A DNA stretch of 64,000 nt, from positions 3,162,001 through 3,226,000 of the forward strand of contig NZ_JACBYV010000001.1 in NCBI RefSeq assembly GCF_013408425.1, in the 5' to 3' direction. Made by a program: the position numbers and the translations under genes. Numbering within the stretch: the first letter of the stretch is position 1; every line of letters starts with the position of its first letter. Source of the stretch: Pseudomonas flavescens. GTDB taxonomy: Bacteria > Pseudomonadota > Gammaproteobacteria > Pseudomonadales > Pseudomonadaceae. The notes under the pieces were generated by a model that worked only from the letters and a program-made list of their open reading frames with translations, ran no database searches and was not told where the DNA came from. Positions 34,106-42,199 of this stretch are shown here, in pieces.

Positions 34106-36199
34106 TCACGGCTGAAGGTGCAACGGCCGCGATGACTGCATCAGAGTGGTGAAGTGCTCTTCGCTCAGCGCTGCGCTGAACAGGTGTCCCTGCCCTTCGT
34201 CGCAATGGGCAGCATCGAGAAAGGCCAGTTGCGCAGAGGTCTCGACCCCCTCGGCCACTACCTTGAGTTTAAGGCTGGTGGCGATGGCGATCAGCGCCCG
34301 GGCGATGGGATCGCTGCCGCCCGACGCAGTGATCGCGGCAATGAAGCGCTGATCGATCTTCAGCGAATCCATGGGCAACAGCAGCAACAGGCTCAGGCAC
34401 GAATAGCCAGTGCCAAAATCGTCGATGCTCAACCGTACCCCAAGCTCCTTGAGCTGCCCCAACACCCGCTGGCTCGCCTGGGCATCGTGCATCAGCACGC
34501 TCTCGGTGAACTCCAGGTGCAGGCGCCCAGGCTGCAAACCGCAGGCGGCCAGCTCTTCGCACACCCCGGCAACGAAGGCAGGATGACGGAACTCGGCTGC
34601 CGAGACGTTCACCGAAATCGCTTCCAGGCGGATGCCTTGAGCCTCCCAGCGTACGACCTGCCGACAGGCTTCTTGCAGCACCCAGCGCCCCAGGCGGACC
34701 ATCACGCCACTGGCCTCGGCAATCGGCACGAAGCGCTCCGGCAGGGTCAGCCCCCACTGCGGATGCAGCCAGCGCAACAACGCCTCGGCACCGGTTATGC
34801 GCCCGCTGCGCAGATCCACCTGAGGCTGATAGTAGAGCCGTAATTGCCGTTGTTCGATGGCCTGGTGCAAGCCGCGCTCCACCATCTGGCGCTCGCTGGC
34901 GCGCTGCTCCATGTCGTGCTGAAAGAACAGATACTGGTTGCGCCCGCTCTCCTTGGCGCAGTACATGGCCTGGTCGGCATTTCTCAACAGTGCCTCGGCA
35001 TCGCCTGCATCGCTGGGATACAGGCTGATGCCGATGCTGCAGGTGATCTGCAGACGTTGCTCTTCGAGGAAATACGGGATCTGCAGGGCGTCGCGGATCT
35101 TGCGGGCGGTGAGCCCTGCACTGCTTTCGTTGCTATCACCGGCCAGCAGCACCACGAACTCGTCGCCGCCATTACGGCTCACCGTATCGGAGCCGCGCAC
35201 GCAGGCCGACAGCCGCTGGGCCACGGCCTGCAGCAACTTGTCACCGAGGTGATGACCGAGTGAGTCGTTGATGCTCTTGAAGTGATCCAGATCGAGAAAC
35301 ATCACCGCCACCGCATTACCGGTGCGCCGGGAGAGGCTGATCGCCTGGTGGATACGGTCGTTGAGCAATGCGCGGTTGGGCAACTGGGTGAGGTCGTCGT
35401 GCTGCGCCAGGTGCGACATTCTGGCGGCGATGGCGTGGGCGGCACTGACGTCGCGGAACACGGTCACCGTACCGCTGATCGGGCCCTTGCCGTCACGGAT
35501 CGAGGTTGCCGACTGTTCGATGGCCAGGGTGCTGCCATCGCTATGCATCAACAACGTACTGCCTGCCGTTGGCGTACGCTGGCTACGCCGCAGCAACCGC
35601 TCGACAGGGTTGTGGCAGGCAGTCCGGGTGACCCCGTCGAGCAACGTCATCACCTCGGCGATGGGCCGGCCCAGGGCCTCCGTACGCTGGTAGCCGGTCA
35701 GACGCTCGGCGGCGCGATTGAGGTAATCCACCTGGCCACAGACATCGGTGCCGATCACCGCGTCGCCGAGGCAATCCAGGGTGATCTCGGCGCGCGACCG
35801 GGCACTCAGGCGATGCATTTCAGCCAATTGCCGGTGGATGGCCGCGCTTACCGTGCGGGCCAGCAGGCCACTGCCGGTCTGCCCCTTGAGCACATAGCCG
35901 CGAGCTCCCCAGCGTTGAGCCTGGCGCGCCAGCCCCGTGTTGTCCGGTTCGCCGAGCAGCAACACAGGGACGTCCGCCGCCGACGCGAACATCCGCGAAC
36001 ATAGCGCGCGGCTGGCTCCGCCAAGCAGGCTGACATCCAGCAATACCGCATCGATACCGCGCTGCTTGAGGCGAGTGTCGGCCGCCGACAGACTGGCGAC
36101 TCCCACGCAGTCGAACGAATCGTCCCGCGACTCGCTCAACGCGGCCTGCAAACCCTTGAACAGCTCCACTTCAGCGACCAGCAGAACCCGGTAGCTCAT
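34106..36199 (-). CDS. REC-PAS-GGDEF-EAL c-di-GMP signalling protein
   Basis: A 697-residue protein. Residues 1-120 form a receiver-like domain with DAVLLDVSLLGG; the acidic pocket after LLVAEVELF is degenerate. A PAS domain follows (DCLGDAVIGTDVCGQVDYLNRAAERLTGY). The GGDEF domain has an intact active motif (RNGGDEFVVLLAG). The EAL domain has GAEALLRWLHP and IDDFGTGYSCLSLL. Both catalytic motifs appear intact, so synthesis and hydrolysis are both possible. Start at 36199 (MSYRVLLVAE) is preferred over 36226. It converges with the Crp/Fnr gene and may link c-di-GMP to the glucan locus. Confidence 0.9.
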   Translation of the reverse strand: MSYRVLLVAEVELFKGLQAALSESRDDSFDCVGVASLSAADTRLKQRGIDAVLLDVSLLGGASRALCSRMFASAADVPVLLLGEPDNTGLARQAQRWGARGYVLKGQTGSGLLARTVSAAIHRQLAEMHRLSARSRAEITLDCLGDAVIGTDVCGQVDYLNRAAERLTGYQRTEALGRPIAEVMTLLDGVTRTACHNPVERLLRRSQRTPTAGSTLLMHSDGSTLAIEQSATSIRDGKGPISGTVTVFRDVSAAHAIAARMSHLAQHDDLTQLPNRALLNDRIHQAISLSRRTGNAVAVMFLDLDHFKSINDSLGHHLGDKLLQAVAQRLSACVRGSDTVSRNGGDEFVVLLAGDSNESSAGLTARKIRDALQIPYFLEEQRLQITCSIGISLYPSDAGDAEALLRNADQAMYCAKESGRNQYLFFQHDMEQRASERQMVERGLHQAIEQRQLRLYYQPQVDLRSGRITGAEALLRWLHPQWGLTLPERFVPIAEASGVMVRLGRWVLQEACRQVVRWEAQGIRLEAISVNVSAAEFRHPAFVAGVCEELAACGLQPGRLHLEFTESVLMHDAQASQRVLGQLKELGVRLSIDDFGTGYSCLSLLLLLPMDSLKIDQRFIAAITASGGSDPIARALIAIATSLKLKVVAEGVETSAQLAFLDAAHCDEGQGHLFSAALSEEHFTTLMQSSRPLHLQP

Positions 36200-36430
36200 C
36201 ACGCCCCACTCCCGTGCAGATTCCATTGCGGTGCAACTGCAGAGCCGGGCTGACGCATCACTGCGACGCAGCCCAGCCTGCTCCTTGAGTTGCCCGAGCG
36301 CTTATGCTCGCTTTGCGGACACAGGGTGTTGGCCAATTATCCTTGCCCTGCAACATTACAGATTCGCGGGGTACGGTCCGTGCGCTGACGCGCTTAAGCC
36401 ACGGCCAGCAGCCGAGCGGTCGATTTCAAA

Positions 36431-36463
36431 CGCGAACGCCCGGCTGCTGGCCGGGCGTTCGCG
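36431..36463 (-). terminator. Strong hairpin after the second acidic gene
   Basis: CGCGAACGCCCGG and CCGGGCGTTCGCG form a perfect 13-bp stem with a 7-base loop. On the minus strand it is followed by TTTGAAATC, a weak T-run. It lies about 27 bases beyond the stop of the acidic gene at 36490. Confidence 0.7.
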
Positions 36464-36489
36464 GGGCGTTGTAGTCGCAGGAGAATCAG

Positions 36490-36714
36490 TCAGATCTCGC
36501 TCTGCCTGCTACCCGGATCCTGAGGCAGCTCTTCGGGCTGCTCTTGCGGCAACTCATCCGGCTGGGCGTCGGTGTTCCAACCCGGGTCCTGCTCCAATGG
36601 CTCATCGTCTTCCTCCATGGGCCGCTGAGCACGCAACGAACCCGCCCCGCTGAGGACGTCCTGATAGGTGGCGCGAGTCGAGTCACATGCATTGTCGGTA
36701 ACATTGACGTTCAT
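36490..36714 (-). CDS. Second small acidic protein with an AlgU-like promoter
   Basis: A 74-residue acidic protein of no known family. The first part, MNVNVTDNACDSTRATYQDV, is followed by an acidic, Gln/Pro/Glu-rich half (MEEDDEPLEQDPGWN, then DELPQEQPEELPQDPGSRQ) that is probably disordered. It resembles the protein at 15959-16273 in size, low complexity and DPG words, but sequence identity is weak. The ATG at 36714 is preceded by AGAGGTACGCATC. Its promoter, 5' hairpin and ribosome-binding region align with those of the other gene. An in-frame extension to 36738 would overlap the hairpin and is rejected. Confidence 0.75.
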   Translation of the reverse strand: MNVNVTDNACDSTRATYQDVLSGAGSLRAQRPMEEDDEPLEQDPGWNTDAQPDELPQEQPEELPQDPGSRQSEI

Positions 36715-36729
36715 GATGCGTACCTCTGA

Positions 36730-36751
36730 TGAAGCCAACGATTTGGCCTCA
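36730..36751 (-). promoter_or_regulatory. 5' leader hairpin (9-4-9), second copy
   Basis: On the minus strand TGAGGCCAA, ATCG and TTGGCTTCA form a 9-bp stem with one G-T pair. The left arm is identical to the hairpin at 15921-15942, and it begins five bases after the -10 element, the same spacing as the first copy. A GAGGTACGC ribosome-binding region follows. Confidence 0.6.
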
Positions 36752-36756
36752 TGACA

Positions 36757-36784
36757 TCCGAGAGGTGCACGTCAGGAGAGGTTC
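36757..36784 (-). promoter_or_regulatory. AlgU/RpoE-type promoter of the second acidic gene
   Basis: On the minus strand GAACCT (36784-36779), 17 bases, then TCGGA (36761-36757) fit GAACTT-N16/17-TCnnA. The -35 and the preceding CCT are identical to those of the gene at 15959. Confidence 0.6.
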
Positions 36785-36915
36785 AGGGGATCACGGCACC
36801 GGCTGGCGGAAATAGCAGCATGGCCAAATACGCGCACGACCAGACATCTCATGCTCTGGACACGAGCAGCCCGCTGAATCGCCAAAGGTCTGCTGGCGTC
36901 GCACCAGCGCCCACG

Positions 36916-36944
36916 AAAAAGGCCAGTCGAATGACTGGCCTTTT
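36916..36944. terminator. Bidirectional-type terminator below the DUF945 gene
   Basis: AAAAAGGCCAGTC, a 4-base loop and GACTGGCCTTTT form a long perfect stem with A and T runs on both sides, so it can work in either direction. It lies 43 bases beyond the stop of the DUF945 gene. Confidence 0.88.
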
Positions 36945-36986
36945 CCATGCTGCTCACGAGCCTGATGCCCTTCGCGAGCCTCGCGC

Positions 36987-38579
36987 TTATTGCTGCGCGT
37001 CTTCGTCGTAGTCTTCCTCGCCGATGCCACCTTCGGGGTAGGCTTGTTCGGCGTCGTCGTATTGCGACTGATCGTCACCACCCAGAGCGCCACCGCCCAG
37101 GCCATTGGCCTTGGACATGACGAACATGGCGAACTCTTCGACGGTCATGTCCTGGCCGTTGAAGGTCACCTTGTCGTTGGCATAGTGCAGCGACGATTGC
37201 AGGGTGTCGCCTTCCAGAGTCAGCAGGCCGGTACCGAGGGCCATGCCGCTGCCCATTTCGGTGAACATGGCCGCCTGGTCTTCGATGGCCTTGGCGTCGG
37301 TTTGACCTTCGATCAGTGCCTGGGCACGGACGCCATCACCGATGATGGCCTTGGCGATGGACAGCTTGGCATCCAGCTTGGCGATCATCTGTTTGGCGAT
37401 CTGGTCTGGCGCCTGCTCGAACGACTCGGGCTTGGCCAAGTCCAGCGCCATGCTCAGCGATGCTTCGCCGTTGGTGGTCTTGACGCTGAATTTTTCCAGG
37501 GCGATCTGTGGCTTGGCGGCCAGCAGCTTTTCCAGATCGGCCTTCAGACGCGTTTCGTCCTCGGGCGACAACGCCAGATCCGGCCCATCCTCACCAAGGG
37601 CCTGAGCCTCCTGGATGGGCTTGAGCTTGTCGCGATACAGCTCGAGCAAGGATTGCACCGCAGCGGCATCGAAATTCTGCAGCGACCAGAGCATGTGCAT
37701 GCCGGCGAGGTCCTTGCCGTCGTAGCTGACCATGCCGATGTCATAACCCATGCGCCCACCAAGCACATTGCCGGTTTCCTGCAGGCTGCCGAACTGGGCG
37801 ATGTCCTTGACCAGGACCGGGGGTTTGTCGCCGACCTTGATCTGCGCGGTAGCCAGTTTGAGGGCGCTGTCACCGAGGTAGAAATCGCCGCTGCCGCGCT
37901 TCTGGTCGCTGTCCAGGGTCAGGCCCCGCAGCTCGACCTGAATGGGTGCGCCCTCGCTGTCGGTCGCGGTCACGAGCAGGCTGTCCATGGCGCCAACGGC
38001 CTTGAATGCGACCGCATGCTTGCTGGCTTCGCCGTCCAGAGTCAGCCCGGAGAACTTGACCGTGGAGGTCGGCGTCGGCGCGAAGTCCAGCGGGGTGAGC
38101 ACCAGCGTACCGCTGGTGGATCCGTCGTAGCCCAGGCTGCCCTGACCGGTGAGCGGCGCAGCGCCCTTGGCGGCATCGAACCACTTCTGGGTGTATTCGT
38201 TGGCTTCCAGTGCGTAGTTGCTGGCAGCCATGACCGGCCACAGATTGAGGCGTTTGAGGCGCGACGCAGGCAGCGGACCGTGCTCGATGTTGTCCACCAG
38301 CAGCACTTCCATGTGTCTGGGGAGGTTTTCCTTGTCCGGCGCGTCGAAGGTGAGGCGGTAGCGAGCGGTGCTGGTGAACAGGCGGGTTTCCAGCGACACC
38401 AGCTCCAGCTTGGCGGTGGCGCCCGAACCGAGCAGCGCGTCCTGGCTCTGCTGGTTGGCTTCTGCAATGGCGTTCTGCAAAACACCCGGCAACTGAGTGC
38501 CGGTGTACCAGGCACCGGCGGTGCTGAGCACGCCAACGGCTACCACTACGCCTACCGCTATTCCTGCAATTTTTTTCAT
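36987..38579 (-). CDS. DUF945 (YdgA-like) envelope protein
   Basis: A 530-residue protein with a single N-terminal hydrophobic segment (MKKIAGIAVGVVVAVGVLS) that is a signal peptide or anchor, then a long periplasmic domain. YdgA-family words are present near the start (AWYTGTQLPGVLQNAIAEAN) and in the repeated LTLDGEASKHAVAF / GLTLDSDQ type strands. The C-terminus is acidic and tyrosine-rich (EEDYDEDAQQ). The family role is unknown, with a possible lipid- or envelope-transport link. The start at 38579 is chosen because the upstream frame has no family character. Confidence 0.85.
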   Translation of the reverse strand: MKKIAGIAVGVVVAVGVLSTAGAWYTGTQLPGVLQNAIAEANQQSQDALLGSGATAKLELVSLETRLFTSTARYRLTFDAPDKENLPRHMEVLLVDNIEHGPLPASRLKRLNLWPVMAASNYALEANEYTQKWFDAAKGAAPLTGQGSLGYDGSTSGTLVLTPLDFAPTPTSTVKFSGLTLDGEASKHAVAFKAVGAMDSLLVTATDSEGAPIQVELRGLTLDSDQKRGSGDFYLGDSALKLATAQIKVGDKPPVLVKDIAQFGSLQETGNVLGGRMGYDIGMVSYDGKDLAGMHMLWSLQNFDAAAVQSLLELYRDKLKPIQEAQALGEDGPDLALSPEDETRLKADLEKLLAAKPQIALEKFSVKTTNGEASLSMALDLAKPESFEQAPDQIAKQMIAKLDAKLSIAKAIIGDGVRAQALIEGQTDAKAIEDQAAMFTEMGSGMALGTGLLTLEGDTLQSSLHYANDKVTFNGQDMTVEEFAMFVMSKANGLGGGALGGDDQSQYDDAEQAYPEGGIGEEDYDEDAQQ

Positions 38580-38937
38580 CGTCTGCTCAATGCATGTCCG
38601 TGATGTGGATGGAGAGCCTTCCTGGCAATAACCCCTACGCGACGAGCGCGGCACTGCGAAAGGCGGCGCGAATGTTAGCACCATGCGGCCCGCGGCACTG
38701 TGCGATCGCTCGCTATTCTCATCCACCGGCACTGCCGCAGCGGCGCTACTGGTCGACCGGAAAGGGCCATTGGCAGCCGCGGCGAGCCAGCGGCATGACG
38801 CTTCATCGGCAAACTTCATTTCGCGTCGATATGAGCTGAATCCTTCTGGTTCGTGCGCAGTCATACCTCACCAGTAGCGCTCGAATCCTTTCGAGCCTTT
38901 CTTCCGGCCGGCTACGGGCCCTGATCGAGGTGCAGAT
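38580..38937. other. Divergent intergenic region without a recognised gene
   Basis: This region separates the divergent DUF945 gene and a small unknown gene. Short open frames occur on both strands but none is supported. No clear repeat or regulatory dyad was noticed. Confidence 0.4.
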
Positions 38938-39156
38938 ATGGCTACGCAGAGTGAGATGGTGCTGGAGCAGGCCATGTTGGCCGTTTTGGGGGCCTGTATC
39001 GACCTGGGTTATGACGTCGACAAGCTGACCAAGAAAGCGCAGATGCTGATTCTCGATAACAGCAAGTACAACTACGTCGAGCAGCCCCACGCCACGACGC
39101 CACACGAGGCCATCGAACGAGCGCTGTCGACCGTGAAGAGCGCACCGCGCATCTAG
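38938..39156 (+). CDS. Hypothetical 72-residue protein
   Basis: A small soluble protein with GAGGTGCAGAT before its ATG at 38938. The content is helical: LEQAMLAVLGACIDLGYDVDKLTKKAQ, followed by YVEQPHATTPHEAIERAL. It has one cysteine and no recognised domain. A short conserved-looking gene that stands alone, with no convincing terminator nearby. Function unknown. Confidence 0.6.
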   Translation: MATQSEMVLEQAMLAVLGACIDLGYDVDKLTKKAQMLILDNSKYNYVEQPHATTPHEAIERALSTVKSAPRI

Positions 39157-39387
39157 CGCGTCCATCCGTTGCGGGCAATGGGAGATCGCAGGGCCACTCG
39201 AAGGACGGAACTGCGCCCGTCGATCTGGCACTCGTCACGTGCGCAACCTGTGAAACGCTGTGAAATCTTCGTGCAGTTGCGAATTGCTGTGAAGGCGACA
39301 CGCAGTGGCCATTTGCTTGCTGATAACGTCCGTGGTGAAGGCAGTATCGCTGCCACGCGTCATCAATCCACTGAGGGAGCAGGGCCG

Positions 39388-39852
39388 ATGTCTACTACCG
39401 TTTCACCGACTGGCGGTAACCCGAATACTCCGAGTTCGTCGACATCGGTATTCGATGCGAAGCTGGACATCGCCAAGTCCAGCAAAACCCTGGCCGACTA
39501 CATGCGCCAGAACGGCAAGGGTGCGATTACCAAACAGGAAGTCTCGCAACTGGCCAACGACACCTCGGGCAAGGTGCCCAGTGACGTCGTCGAGGCGGCC
39601 AAGTACATGCAGCGCCATCCTGACGTATTCACCGCCATCGAGACCCATGACGTGGCCGGCGCGGACGATCTCTCCGGGGTCTGGAACCTCGACTGGGCAG
39701 CCAGTGGCGGGCTCAAGGGCACCTCGACCGAAGCCATCGCCAAGATGCAGGACACCTTCGACTACGCGATCGCCAAGTCCGCGCAAATCACCGAGATCAC
39801 CACCGCCAGCAAGGCCGAGCTGGACTCGACCAAGCAGCGGCCGAGCAACTGA
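39388..39852 (+). CDS. HrpK/HrpF(NolX)-like domain protein, orphan
   Basis: A 154-residue protein. A Ser/Thr/Pro-rich N-terminus (STTVSPTGGNPNTPSSSTS) precedes a helical domain with AAKYMQRHPDVFTAIETHDVAGADD, SGVWNLDWAASGGLKG and ITTASKAELDSTKQRPSN. These phrases resemble the translocon/effector-like C-terminal domain of HrpK and the HrpF/NolX family of type III secretion systems, as I recall them. The Ser-rich N-terminus resembles type III secretion signals. No type III genes occur in the window, so the protein may be a stray effector or a general domain. The start follows GAGGGAGCAGGGCCG. Family assignment is from memory and moderate. Confidence 0.6.
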   Translation: MSTTVSPTGGNPNTPSSSTSVFDAKLDIAKSSKTLADYMRQNGKGAITKQEVSQLANDTSGKVPSDVVEAAKYMQRHPDVFTAIETHDVAGADDLSGVWNLDWAASGGLKGTSTEAIAKMQDTFDYAIAKSAQITEITTASKAELDSTKQRPSN

Positions 39853-39887
39853 TACCGGGGCGCACCCGCAGCCCCTGCTCCCCGTTG

Positions 39888-39918
39888 AACGCCAGAGGAT
39901 CGCAAGGCCTCTGGCGTT
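39888..39918. terminator. Hairpin between convergent genes
   Basis: AACGCCAGAGG and CCTCTGGCGTT form an 11-bp stem between the HrpK-like gene and the end of the hydrolase gene. No T-run follows, so termination strength is uncertain. Confidence 0.6.
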
Positions 39919-39960
39919 CGGTCGTTGCCGCTATCGCGCAACGATGTTCTCGAGCCTCGA

Positions 39961-41055
39961 TCAGGGATCGAGCCGCCGACGCAGCCAGGAGAACGGCGCC
40001 AGCAGGCAGAACACCACATAGGCCAACAGGCGTGTGGGGATGCGCGCCGGCAGCGGGGCCGGGCGCCATGGTGACTCGGGTACGAAGCGGCCAGGCGGTC
40101 TGAAATGCGCTAGCGGGCGGGTCAGAAAGCCGTGCCACAGTCCCTCACGCGATATCAGCACGCGCAAATTTTCCGGGATGAAGAAGCCCGAGTGGCGGTA
40201 GGTGTCAGTGCGCACGTTGAGAACCGCCTGCGCGTCGTAACCTGCCACGCCGCCAGGCCCTGCCCCGGGAATGGCGTATTGCGCGTAGGGCACCGCACCA
40301 TCCTGGCCGCCGACATGGTTGAGCACCGCTTCCACCCGGCCCTCGGCGACGAGCCGATCCCAGTCGAAATCAGGCCGCACGATGCTCGCTGCGGTGATGA
40401 TGCGGCCGAATTTCAGGTCGGCGAAATCCGCATCCTCCAGCACGCGCGACAGCAACAGCGTGCCAAAACTGTGGGCGATGATGTCCGGCTGAGCGGGCAG
40501 CCGGCTTTTCTCCGCCTGCCGGATGGCGATCCTCATTCGCTCTCCCAGCCGCCTGGCGAGTCGGCGGTGCAGCCAGCGCGTGAACACATCGATGGTCGCC
40601 CAGCCGTATTTGTAGATGAGCACGGGGGCGGAATAGCTGAGGCGATTGGCGATTTCCCAGCTGAACTCTTCCTGCCATTTGGCGCGGCTGTTCATGCCAT
40701 GGATGACGATCACCCAGCGGATATCGCGACTGGTCTGGCCCACCAGCCGATAGAAATGCTCGACGACGGCCTCGCAGCCTTCCAGCAGATAGTCGGTATG
40801 GCAATAAGGGCATGACGCAGGCGGTTCGCCAGGTGGCAGGACTCGGCCGCAGCCGCGTACCGGGCAGCGATAGGCCTCGATTGTGCGGGCAGCCGTTGAT
40901 GCCACCAGACTATCCAGGAACGCCAGCAGGCTTGTATCGCTGTCCGGGGCATCCACCGCGCCGGCGAACTGCGCGAGGGTGAACTCGAGTTCGACACCCT
41001 GCTCCAGGCGCCGGTCGATCTCCGCTTGCCAGCGGCTGTGCAGTGAGGGGCTCAT
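39961..41055 (-). CDS. Serine hydrolase (alpha/beta fold) with a zinc-ribbon and C-terminal hydrophobic segment
   Basis: A 364-residue protein. Residues about 60-90 hold two cysteine pairs (CPVRGCG then CPYCHTDYL) forming a zinc ribbon. The hydrolase part has RDIRWVIVIHGMNSRAKWQ (oxyanion-strand HGMN) and the nucleophile elbow AHSFG in PDIIAHSFGTLLLS. Later acids and His (LNHVGGQDG, DTYRHSGFF) can complete a triad. A C-terminal hydrophobic patch (LLAYVVFCLLAPFSWL) may anchor it to the membrane. The start overlaps the stop of the upstream gene in an ATGA arrangement, so the pair is translationally coupled. It may be a phospholipase-like enzyme. Substrate unknown. Confidence 0.75.
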   Translation of the reverse strand: MSPSLHSRWQAEIDRRLEQGVELEFTLAQFAGAVDAPDSDTSLLAFLDSLVASTAARTIEAYRCPVRGCGRVLPPGEPPASCPYCHTDYLLEGCEAVVEHFYRLVGQTSRDIRWVIVIHGMNSRAKWQEEFSWEIANRLSYSAPVLIYKYGWATIDVFTRWLHRRLARRLGERMRIAIRQAEKSRLPAQPDIIAHSFGTLLLSRVLEDADFADLKFGRIITAASIVRPDFDWDRLVAEGRVEAVLNHVGGQDGAVPYAQYAIPGAGPGGVAGYDAQAVLNVRTDTYRHSGFFIPENLRVLISREGLWHGFLTRPLAHFRPPGRFVPESPWRPAPLPARIPTRLLAYVVFCLLAPFSWLRRRLDP

Positions 41056-42044
41056 GGTGCGTTGTTGTACTCCCAGAGCAGCTCGACGATGCGCACGATG
41101 TCCTCGCGCTTGCATTGCGCCCAGATCCGCAGCCGCGCCTCACGGCCATGGACCTGAACGGCGATACGGCGGCTGGTGCCATGTTCTTCGGCAGCGAAAT
41201 GCAGCATGCCCTGGGCCCTGTCGAACTGGCCGGTATCCACGGCCTGCAGCACCACGCGCACCGGCTCCACGGCTTCGATCCCACCTTCGGCCAGGGTCGA
41301 GGCCATTTCCACATAACCGCCATCGAGTTCGAAGCGAGTGGAGTGCACGCCCTTGCCCTTCATCGCCGCCACCTTCACCGCCTGGTCCAGGGGAATCGGC
41401 AGCGCAGCGGTATCCGGGCAGCCGATCGCCGCCAGGGTCATGCGCACATCCGTGAACACGGCCTTGTGGTCGATCTCGGGGTTACGGTGGATGAGGATCG
41501 CGCAGTAGGGATCGCCGAAGCGCCATTCGTAGCGCACCACGCTGCGGTCCAGCCGCTGCCGATAGGCGTCGAAGCGATAACGCTCCAACCCTTCCTCGGT
41601 GACAAAATCCTTGGGTTTCCAGCGATTCCAGCCCGCCTTGCACTGGTGCCAGACCATCGACAGTCCGCCCTCGCTCAGGTCGATGTGCTTCAACTCCAAG
41701 GCCTCGGGGAAGTCCAGACTGGCACTGGCATGCAGCGCTGCGGCATGGGGGCTGGCCGCGATACCGGCAGCCAGCGCGCCGCTCTCGACCTGGGGTGGCT
41801 GGATCAGATAAAGGTGCTGATCGCCCCAGCCCTCGACTTCCGCCAGCCAGGCCTCCAGGGTTTCCTGGGTCAGCTCATCGGCATCGATGGCCGCATCCAG
41901 GTTGGCGGCGAAGTCTTCCTTGGTCGCGCCGATCCTGACACCGGTGCCACGCAGCAGCTCCTTGATGAAGGCATTGCCCTGGGCGACGATGACTCGCCGT
42001 ACCAGTTCCTTGAGTTGCGGTTTGCTCAGCGGATCCGTGCCCAT
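41052..42044 (-). CDS. Unknown 330-residue protein coupled to the hydrolase
   Basis: A soluble protein I do not recognise. The N-terminal helical part (KPQLKELVRRVIVAQGNAFIKELL, then TKEDFAANLDAAIDADELTQETLEAWLAEVEGWGDQHLYL) is followed by a mixed domain with a tryptophan-rich stretch (LSMVWHQCKAGWNRWKPKDF) and basic residues. The C-terminus, REDIVRIVELLWEYNNAP, ends at the ATGA overlap with the hydrolase. Such a size and coupling suit a sensor or adaptor for the downstream enzyme. GGGAGAGGGT lies before its ATG at 42044. Defence or stress sensing is only a possibility. Confidence 0.6.
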   Translation of the reverse strand: MGTDPLSKPQLKELVRRVIVAQGNAFIKELLRGTGVRIGATKEDFAANLDAAIDADELTQETLEAWLAEVEGWGDQHLYLIQPPQVESGALAAGIAASPHAAALHASASLDFPEALELKHIDLSEGGLSMVWHQCKAGWNRWKPKDFVTEEGLERYRFDAYRQRLDRSVVRYEWRFGDPYCAILIHRNPEIDHKAVFTDVRMTLAAIGCPDTAALPIPLDQAVKVAAMKGKGVHSTRFELDGGYVEMASTLAEGGIEAVEPVRVVLQAVDTGQFDRAQGMLHFAAEEHGTSRRIAVQVHGREARLRIWAQCKREDIVRIVELLWEYNNAP

Positions 42045-42199
42045 ACCCTCTCCCGACGATGCGCAGCCTCATGCCGGCGCGAGGCACGACATAGCTATAC
42101 GCCATCATACTGTGAGAGCAGGTGTTTTGCTTGGCCCAATCCAGCTAGAGCAGCGCAATGTTGTCCGAGCCTCGCGTAGCTGCTGCGAACCTAGGCCGC

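Noticed and set aside
36751..37011. Short plus-strand open frame near the second acidic gene
   Set aside because: It lies over the acidic gene's promoter and the terminator, and has no coding support.
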